A stretch of 64,000 nt of DNA from Cyprinodon diabolis (lineage: Eukaryota; Chordata; Actinopteri; Cyprinodontiformes; Cyprinodontidae), in the NCBI GenBank assembly GCA_030533445.1, contig CM060080.1:9305217-9369216 (forward strand), given 5' to 3'. The notes beneath the pieces are model-generated. The model did no database searches. It had not been told where the DNA came from and worked only from the letters and a program-made list of their open reading frames with translations. How positions within the stretch are numbered: the first letter of the stretch is position 1; each line of letters starts with the position of its first letter. The position numbers and the translations under genes are program-made. Shown one piece after another: positions 57,065-64,000 of this stretch.

Positions 57065-57209
57065 TATTGTGAAGACTCAAAGTCACATCAGCAGCGTGTC
57101 AGATTGGTCCTGCTCAGGTTTCTTCAGAACCAGCTGGATGTCCATGTTTCCACCGCTTCATTCCTTTGTTTTTATTATTTCCCCAAAACAGATAACAATT
57201 GATCCTGCA

Positions 57210-57395
57210 AAGGTTAACCTCTTAACATCCACCTCATTTTGGGTAATCCTCACCTATTTTGCATACCCAAATGGAAAAGCAAATAACTTAGGAACTGTAA
57301 GCCCAAATTACATGTGCAATACATTGTTTGAAAGCTAACAACAAATTAAAATTGGGTGACTAGAACACAGACCTACCTGCATCAGTTCAAACATG
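57210..57395 (+). repeat. Dispersed repeat, copy 2 (partner of 34975-35165)
   Basis: Contains TCATTTTGGGTAATCC, CACCTATTTTGCATACCCA, CAAATAACTTAGGAACTG, GTAAGCCCAAATTACATG, GAAAGCTAAC and CTGCATCAGTTC in the same order as the copy inside the L2. It starts just downstream of the last gypsy remnant. Family unknown. Confidence 0.6.
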
Positions 57396-58799
57396 ACTCA
57401 AAGTCGGGGTTTTTTATTCTCGGAAATTAAACGTCTTTTTTGAACAGCAGTAATAAAGACATTCTTGAGAAAAAGCAGGTTCTATCGTATTATATTTGTT
57501 TTACATCATGTCAACCACAAATGCAGAACATTTCAGATCTCTAGCTATAACAGTTTCAGAGCTGTGGGAACCTTTGGTGTTGGCTTGGAGCTACGCGCAA
57601 TGGTTCCATCCGGCAGCTCTGATTGGCCCGCACCCACTGATACAAAGATTTCAAGATTTCAAGATTTCTTGACTTGGCCAACTTTTACAGGCACTTTATC
57701 TGGAGCTACAGTCGGGTTGCAGCCATTGTTGTTTCTGAAAGGCATCTTATATTTAGAGGGTCTCAGTTTTCATCTTAAGGACGACAACTATTATTAGTTT
57801 TAGGGACATTTTAGGCATTATGATGTGATAGCTTTAGTCGGCTTTTAGTCAGTTTTATATTTCACTTCAAAAAACAGTGAACCTTTATAATTTCAAATAA
57901 TAACCAGATTATTTACCAGAGTGCTAGGTCTAGCCTAGATCATAACATTTCTGAAGATAAAATGCTGCCGTGCCCACTGTTGGGCTTAGATTTATAGAAT
58001 TTGAAAAGACTTTATGCATGAATGCTCTACTTTATTCAAAAGTGTCTCAAAAAAGCTGTGAAAATAGCAGATCTAGTTCAACACATCAAATCAGTTAATA
58101 TAGCAAACAGACAAGCTAACAAAATGTCCAATAAAGGAATGGTTTTAGACATACAAGGTTTCCATCCCAAAGCAAACACTTCCTAAGCCACTATGAATTA
58201 TGTATTACACACAGATCAATAATTTCTGTATTACTCAAAAAAAGGATCTAGGTCTTTATCCAAAAATATACAGTATGCAACGGTTTGCTTTGGATATGAT
58301 TTAGGGATTGCTTTTGGTAGAAAGTAAAGATGGTTTTGCATCACCTCTTCCTGGAAGAGAACAGATTGAACAGACTCAGAGCTGGAAGAAATAAAATCTT
58401 AATAGTTAGACAAAAGGATGTTTTAGGCTTAGCAGAAGATGATCAGCCACATATAGTTTATTAAGGAGCAAGAGCAGAAAGAGCCATACTACTGAGAGCG
58501 AACCATCAGAGTGGAGCGTAAACCGCAGACTCTGAGCTAAGCCGCACAAAGACACATTTCTGCACAAGCACATCTGGAAGATCAGAATTAGTTAAAGTTC
58601 AGCAGCAGTACCGGGTTATTCCAGCCTACTTTTACCCCTTCCGCTACTCCCATGGTCCATCTTTGGCCAGATGGGCGTCACCAAACAGGATGCAGCAGCA
58701 CAGCTGATTAGCTAGTCTAACAAATTGCAGTACGATGATGCATTTTAAGCGTCTGACAGATACTCGCTAACTTTTTTATTTAGTCTTGTTTCATTCACG
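57396..58799. other. No gene recognised
   Basis: Mostly AT-rich. A short direct repeat TTTCAAGATTTCAAGATTTC lies at about 57650. No coding evidence. Confidence 0.45.
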
Positions 58800-59391
58800 A
58801 AAACTACTAAAAATACTGTACAAAATCAGTGCAATGAGTGCAATGCGATACCTCGGCTCCAGAGTGTCAATGTCCCCGCGCCCTCCGCAGAGTCTCCGCT
58901 GCACCTCTCCCAAATTGTGGCTGACTGCAGACAGTGGGGCTGGCTTATTTTGTTTTATGACCGAAATTGCGGAAAACAACTCGTGAAGTTGGAAAAGCTA
59001 GAAGATCAAGGTGCACGAGAACGCTGTGACCCTTTTTCCACCTGGATCTCCACTCTTTTTCACAGCCATGTCACTCTGTTGTCGGACAAACTCGCCCCCA
59101 CTTCCTCATCACCTCAGCCTTATCTAGACCCACAGCGTATAGTGTAGACCATGCTACAATAAAATCAAAAATGTCTGTGTCAAGCTTACTGCAACTCACT
59201 GCTGTAAGGACAAATTAGGTTTAGCGCCACCCCAGCATGGGAGTAAGACTTACACCCAGGAGCAAATGGATAAAAATAGACCAGAGGAAAAAAAAAAAAA
59301 TAAATCATGAATCAATACTCTTGCGGACGTGTGGATGCATCGGATCGTCGGCTTTTGGATTGATACAAAACGATTATTATTTACACCCCTA
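58800..59391 (+). mobile_element. Non-autonomous hAT-like element, copy C (left end lost)
   Basis: It shares CCTCTCCCAAATTGT, TTATGACCGAAATTGCGG, TGTCTGTGTCAAGCTTACTGC, TTTAGCGCCAC and CATCGGATCGTCGG with copy B, ending GATTATTATTTACACCCCTA at 59391. The left terminal repeat is missing. Confidence 0.7.
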
Positions 59392-59439
59392 GTGGGCGGT
59401 GGCTTCACTTTTTACGGGCAATCAGCAAATAAATAGACA

Positions 59440-59585
59440 TCAGTTGCCTTGGGTTAGACACTTGACCTGTATTGGCTCCTAATGGTGGTCAGAGGGCCTG
59501 CTCGGGCCAGAGTACGGCAGCGTGGTTCCTGGCTGTGAGGTAGCTGTCATTAGCTGTAAGGCTAAACGGGCCTACCTACTGGCAG
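59440..59585 (+). mobile_element. SINE 3' body fragment
   Basis: CTTGGGTTAGACACTTGACC, TGGTGGTCAGAGGGCC and GCCAGAGTACGGCAGC resemble the body of the SINEs at 5.8 and 12.2 kb. There is no tRNA-like head. Confidence 0.45.
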
Positions 59586-60000
59586 CCCAACCCTCAACAA
59601 CTGGTAGAATATTATTAACAATATTTTTGTAATAGAAAGAAATACGTTCTCCATTAAACTACAGAAAACTAAATTAGAAGAAACTCTGTGAAAGGGGCTC
59701 CTCCTTTATCTAATTTGGATCTTCCATTGTTTTTCTGCATTTTAAAATAGCTTTTTTCCTTTTCATGCGTGATGTTCAATAAAGAGAATATGTGAAAAAC
59801 AATGTATAATGTTATATGTAATTAATAACTTACTACAATGAAAGAAAGGAAGAAAGCCATCTGTGTTTCAACAGAACAGAGCTAAAGTTTCCTGTGATTA
59901 TTATGGTCTGTTTGAGGAAAACTCCTGCAGGACCGAACGGGAAGCGTCCCGAACACCTTCCCTTCCCCTCCACCGAACCAGCGGGACTCAAAGCCTCTTT
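59586..60000. other. No gene recognised
   Basis: Non-coding spacer before the CpG-rich block. GC content rises from about 59930. Confidence 0.4.
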
Positions 60001-60980
60001 CCCTTTGGCCTTACTGGAAAGCTGACTGGACCAATCAGAAAGCTCGACACTGCGAGGTGCAGCCAATCAGCGTCGTCCGCGGACCTGCTCCCGTCTAGCA
60101 TGTTTCTGTGCTTTTATGTAATGTGTGCCATGGTCCGGACCGAGCTCTGTTGACAATAGGCTGAGAAGAACCAGCCCTGATCCCAGAACCAGAGCTGATC
60201 CAGGCTGCAGGTCCGCCGGTTCCGGGGCTCCTCACCGTTACGCTGAGCCCCGCTAACGGGAGTTGAAGCTTTTCCCTTCGGATGGGAAGCTGTCTGCGGG
60301 TTTGGCTGCTTTAGGCCGAGCTCTGCCGCTGGGAGAGGCTGCTTTCACCGAGCTGGAGGCGGCCGCGCTAGCCTGACAGTTAACCCGCCAGAGGACGGGT
60401 CTCAGCCGCAGGGGGATCAGGGGACTGAGGGGGATCAGGAAGAGGCTCCAGGTTCACGACTCGGATCGGTGTGTGTCTCTGTCTGGGTGAACCGAGGCTA
60501 ACGTTAGCCCTGTATTTACATCCGGGATGATGGGTGATCGCCCCAGCCCACCCAGGTAACGTTACCCCACCGACACCCACTCCACCCAGATGTGGTTCAG
60601 ATGCGGTTTCATTCTGTTGATCCAGATGCGGTTCCCTCTGCAGACCAAGCTAGCTTCTCTAGTAGCTGTTAGCATCCGGCTACTCGCTCTGTTAGCCTAG
60701 CTGTTAGGCTAAGGCTAGCTTCCGACCTGAAATGCGTTAATTTGCAGACTTTGGTGAAAATCCTGCAGAAGCTGAAGGTGTCTGGGGTCTAAATGTATTT
60801 CTGCCGTCTGAAGATGCGGCTTCCAGCCTCTAATCGATGCCCTCCGTGGCAAATCAGGGAGCTAACCATGCTAACGGCAGGCTAACGCGCTGCCAGGGTC
60901 TGCCCGGCCCAGCAGGTCCCAGCTGGCGGCCCTCGGGCTGCGGTCCTGATCCAGATCCCAGTCCGCCCTTTGCTTTTCTG
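60001..60980 (+). promoter_or_regulatory. CpG-rich block, possible promoter with CCAAT doublet
   Basis: GC- and CpG-rich sequence with two CCAATCAG boxes starting at 60031 and 60063 (32 bp apart, a spacing typical of NF-Y doublets). Downstream, a CAG|GTAACG donor-like site near 60556 could end a first exon. An ATGATGGGTGATCG start-like word lies 34 bases before it, but I do not recognise the peptide. GCTAACGTTAGC palindromes recur. The gene it would serve lies outside or beyond what I can recognise, and orientation is inferred from the CCAAT and donor order. Confidence 0.45.
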
Positions 60981-62123
60981 CTGGATCTTTGCTCTCAGGT
61001 CTGTGGAGGCTTCATGTTCAAAGGTCCAAAGTGGTTCTGAAATCAGGCCGAACCTCCAGAACAGGTTCTCATGGACGTGGGAGGGGAGTCTGATTTTCAA
61101 AAATAAACTTGATCAGGATGAGTAATGAAAGGATGTTTAAATAGAGCTGAAGAAGCTGAGCTTTTTGGATCATTAATGATTAATAACCTGGAGGGGAAAC
61201 AGCTGGTAGGAGTGAAGGTAGAGCTGCTCTGCTCACAAACACACAGACTAAAACCGCTAACTGATCAGCACGTCCACTTGAAGCTTAGGTTTCCCCACAT
61301 TTCTGTAAAACATTGAAGTAATCACTGCTGAACATTTTTTTATTTTGGACCTGAATGAACAGAACCTGGTTCCTGGGCTGAGGAAAACAGACCCAGATAT
61401 GATCCTGGAGCATCTCTGTGAGCCTAGCAGGTTCTCCAGATGTTCTGTTTGGACCTCTGAGTAGCTCTATGCTCCAGAACCATCTGCTTGGTTCTGTGGG
61501 TTCTGTTTCTGTGCCTTTTTACTGGGTCGCTTCGGTTCTGATGTTTGAGAAGGATGATGGAGGTTTTAGTTGCAGGGCAGAACTTCCTTCCGAGGTCTGA
61601 TGCCCAGAGCCTGTAACTGACTGGGCCGGGCCAGGCCCAATAGAATATCTGATGTAACGTTTCTATTAATCAGTTCTGGACTTTGCCCCGCTGTCATTCA
61701 TAGATGGACTCTGGACCCTGTGCTGAACCGTTTCATGTTCATTTCCTGCTTTCCTTTATATTCTGGTTCTGACCCAAATCCCCACTGTCCTCCAGCCGGG
61801 TCTCTGTGTCTTTGATGACTAATGGACCCGTTCCTGATCATCTGAAGAAGGAACTTTGTTGGTTCTGATTGCTGACCTTCTGACCCATACGCGGTCGGGT
61901 CAGGTCTTCCTTTCCCTTCAGAGCTTTGGTTCAGTTCTTTCAGGGAGCCAAACCCCAGCTGCTGGGATGAGATCAGAACCATGTGGGTCTCACTGTCAAA
62001 GACGGAACCAGCTGCAGGTTTAACTTCATTTTACTGATAGATCTTAGAAGTTTTCAGATGTTCCTAATCAGCAGCAGGGCAGCATTGTAGCGTAGATCTA
62101 GGAGAACCCTTAGCCCCTCATGC
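60981..62123. other. No gene recognised (possible first intron)
   Basis: Less GC-rich sequence after the CpG block, without a recognised exon. It could be intron of a gene starting at about 60.1-60.5 kb, which is inference. Confidence 0.35.
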
Positions 62124-63750
62124 TCAAAGGTTACCTGTGGAGTACCACAGGGATCAGTGCTAGGACCAATTCTTTTTATTATATATATGCTCTCAATCAG
62201 TAGAGTTATTAGACAGCATGGGATTAATTTCCACTGTTATGCTGATGATACCCAGCTATATCTGTCTATAAATCCAAATGAAGCTAACCCATTACATAGA
62301 TTACAGGCATGTATGAAAACATTAAACCTGGATGACTCTTAACTTTCCCCTTCTGAATGCAGACAAAACAGAAGTTATAGTCTTTGGACCAGAGTCTTTG
62401 AAAAGGAGGTGATTAGTCAGTCACTTCATTTGGATGGGATTAAACTGATCTCAGATAATAAAGTAAAAACTTTTGATGGTAATTTTGATCAGGACCTGTC
62501 ATTTAAATCCCATATCAAAGAGGTTTCTAGAATTTCCTTCTTTCATCTGAGGAATATTGCAAAAACTAGAAATCTCCTGTCCAGGGGTGATGCTCAGAAA
62601 CTAGTCCATGCATTTGTTACTTCAAGGCTGGACTATTGTAATTCTTTACTATCAGGAAGTCCACAAACTGTAGTTAAAAGCCTTCAGCTGATCCAAAATG
62701 CTGCAGCCAGAGTTCTGATGAAAATTAAAAAGAGAGATCATATCTCTCCTATCCTGGCTTCTCTTCATTGGCTTCCTGTTAAATCCAGAAAAGAATTTAA
62801 AATCCTCCTTCTCACATATAAAGTTTTAAATGGCCAAGCTCCATCTTATATCAGAGATCTGATTGTTCCTTATGTTCCTAACAGAGCACTTCGCTCTCAA
62901 TCTGCAGGTTTACTAGTGGTTCCTAGAATTTCTAAAAGTAGAATGGGAGGCAGATCTTTTAGTTATCAGGCTCCTGTCCTGTGGAACCAACTACCAGTTT
63001 TAGTCCGTGAGGCAGACACCCTGTCTACTTTTAAGGCTAGGCTTAAAACTTTCCTTTTTGATAAAGCTTATAGTTAGAGTGGCTCAGGTTATCCTGAGCT
63101 ATCTCTATAGTTATGCTGCTATAGGCTTAGACTGCTGGAGGACATAGGGACCCCTTTTTCATCATTCTGCTTCATTCTATCTCTATTCTCTCACTCTGCA
63201 GAACCTGTTAGTTCAACCTCTAACGTTCTGCTCTCTCTGCTTTTTCTCATAGTAGCTTCATCTGGTCTGTTCCTGTTTGGCTGTGACTCCATCCTGGAGA
63301 GAAATATCAGCTGTGCTGCTGCCATCAACACCTTTGTTTCTAGATGTTGGAGATGGGCCTGTGTTCCAGTGTAGTCCTGTTTCTCTGACTGTGACTGGCT
63401 GGATGTGCTCTCTTCATCCTATGACATGGGAGCTGGCTCGGAGCTTGTCTGCCTGGCTGTGTGTTTTCCTGGACCGGAACGCCTTTTACAGTTGCCTTTT
63501 GTTTCTCTGCTTCTGTCTCCTTGAACCCCAGTTGGCCTCAGCAGATGGCCGCCCACACTGAGCCTGGTTCTGCTGGAGGTTTCTTCCTGTTCAAAGGGAG
63601 TTTTTCCTCTCCCCTGTCCTTACAAGCATGCTTAGTGTGAGGGATTGCTGAAGAGTCAATGAGTCGATGCAATCAGCTCGTTTTCCTTAGATGGAAAACT
63701 TTGAATATATCTGTCTGGATGATCTGGTGAACTGCCTTGAGATGACGTGA
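62124..63750 (+). mobile_element. L2-type LINE, best preserved 3' end
   Basis: It starts in the RT palm with CGVPQGSVLGPILF. The catalytic box YADD is at 62238-62249 (HCYADDTQLYLSINP). A frameshift near 62340 separates it from 222 open codons. These run from ISQSLHLDGIKLISDNKV through FFHLRNIAKTRNLLS, LDYCNSLLSGSPQTVVKSL, HISPILASLHWLPVKSR and SYIRDLIVPYVPNRALRS to the natural end TFKARLKTFLFDKAYS. The full 3' UTR follows (63078-63750), so the element is 5'-truncated only. It encoded the reverse transcriptase of an autonomous non-LTR retrotransposon, and this copy cannot move by itself. Confidence 0.85.
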
Positions 63751-64000
63751 TGACCTAGAAGCTGCTCTCTTTAGTAAATGTGAATATTGTGTATACCTGC
63801 TATTTTTCCGATTAGACTCACACTAGAGCCAAAGTCTAAAAAACACATGATGCAGATCTAGTTTTATAGCTAGGAAAAGCTCAGTGCAGAGCGCCGCCCG
63901 GTCAGCATCATCACCCGATTTTATTGACCTTTGCACGAGGATGAGGATCCTTAGAATACATTCCTAACTTTTCCAGTAATCCTGTTAGTAAAAGCAGCCA

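Larger units (their letters stand above)
53900..57180 (+). pseudogene. Ty3/gypsy pol fragment, interrupted twice
   Basis: Three collinear pieces of one polymerase gene remain. 53900-54112 reads ITWLKKYNP, GWAPTCSENV-like and PPEYHELREKF, the protease-to-RT linker. 55348-55842 reads [76 protein letters not shown] and finally YLDDV at 55827-55841. 57067-57180 reads SKSHQQRVRLVLLRFLQNQLDV. The breaks are the hAT at 54113-55339 and the Tc1/mariner at 55843-57064. Frameshifts and stops occur within the pieces, and RNase H, integrase and LTRs are not seen. The gene type is the reverse transcriptase of an LTR retrotransposon (YLDD is the catalytic motif). Confidence 0.8.

Noticed and set aside
60521..60556. 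First coding exon starting ATGATGGGTGATCG
   Set aside because: Only about ten codons before a donor-like site and the peptide is not recognised; a 5' UTR exon or chance is as likely.

Overview
The window is vertebrate, almost certainly teleost, genomic DNA. It holds one clear vertebrate gene (sphingosine-1-phosphate phosphatase, SGPP1-like) with GT-AG introns. Around it is a dense set of fish-type repeats: L2/CR1-like LINEs, tRNA-derived SINEs, Tc1/mariner, hAT, pogo/Tigger, Ty3/gypsy and solo LTRs. Nothing prokaryotic (operons, Shine-Dalgarno sites, CRISPR) is visible.

Layout. 1-4.7 kb: a compact five-exon minus-strand gene of a lineage-specific, functionally unknown protein type that I recognise from teleost gene predictions, with a SINE in one intron and a GC-AG intron. 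5-8.7 kb: LINE, SINE and LTR debris. 8.7-12.2 kb: a Tigger-like element split by an intact Tc1 (DD34E) transposon with about 200-bp inverted repeats. 14-20 kb: two MITE families with target-site duplications, a perfect 33-bp hairpin and an LTR-like promoter block. 22-31 kb: LTRs, a deleted CR1/Rex-like LINE, and a hAT transposase gene split by a non-autonomous hAT. 31-43 kb: several L2 copies in both orientations, a foldback DNA transposon, an L1-like fragment split by a solo LTR, and an L2 endonuclease region split by another LTR.

46.5-51.7 kb: SGPP1 on the plus strand, three coding exons of 219, 30 and 182 codons giving 431 aa. Intron 1 begins with a roughly 600-bp minisatellite and then carries L2, SINE and L1-like fragments, all in antisense. 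A 505-bp MITE lies downstream of the stop, probably in the 3' UTR.

53.9-57.2 kb: a decayed Ty3/gypsy polymerase gene hit twice, by a hAT (54113-55339) and by an intact Tc1/mariner of DD36E spacing (55843-57064) that landed inside the codon after the YLDD motif. 60-61 kb is a CpG-rich block with a CCAAT doublet, a plausible promoter of a gene to the right. 62.1-63.75 kb: the best preserved L2 3' end.

The main story is layered transposition. At least seven nested insertions can be ordered in time from target-site duplications and interrupted reading frames, and two of the inserts keep full-length transposase frames. I found no wholly new system. The best candidates for follow-up are the small five-exon gene, the two intact transposases, the hairpin at 17.3 kb and the splice-acceptor-like minisatellite in SGPP1 intron 1.
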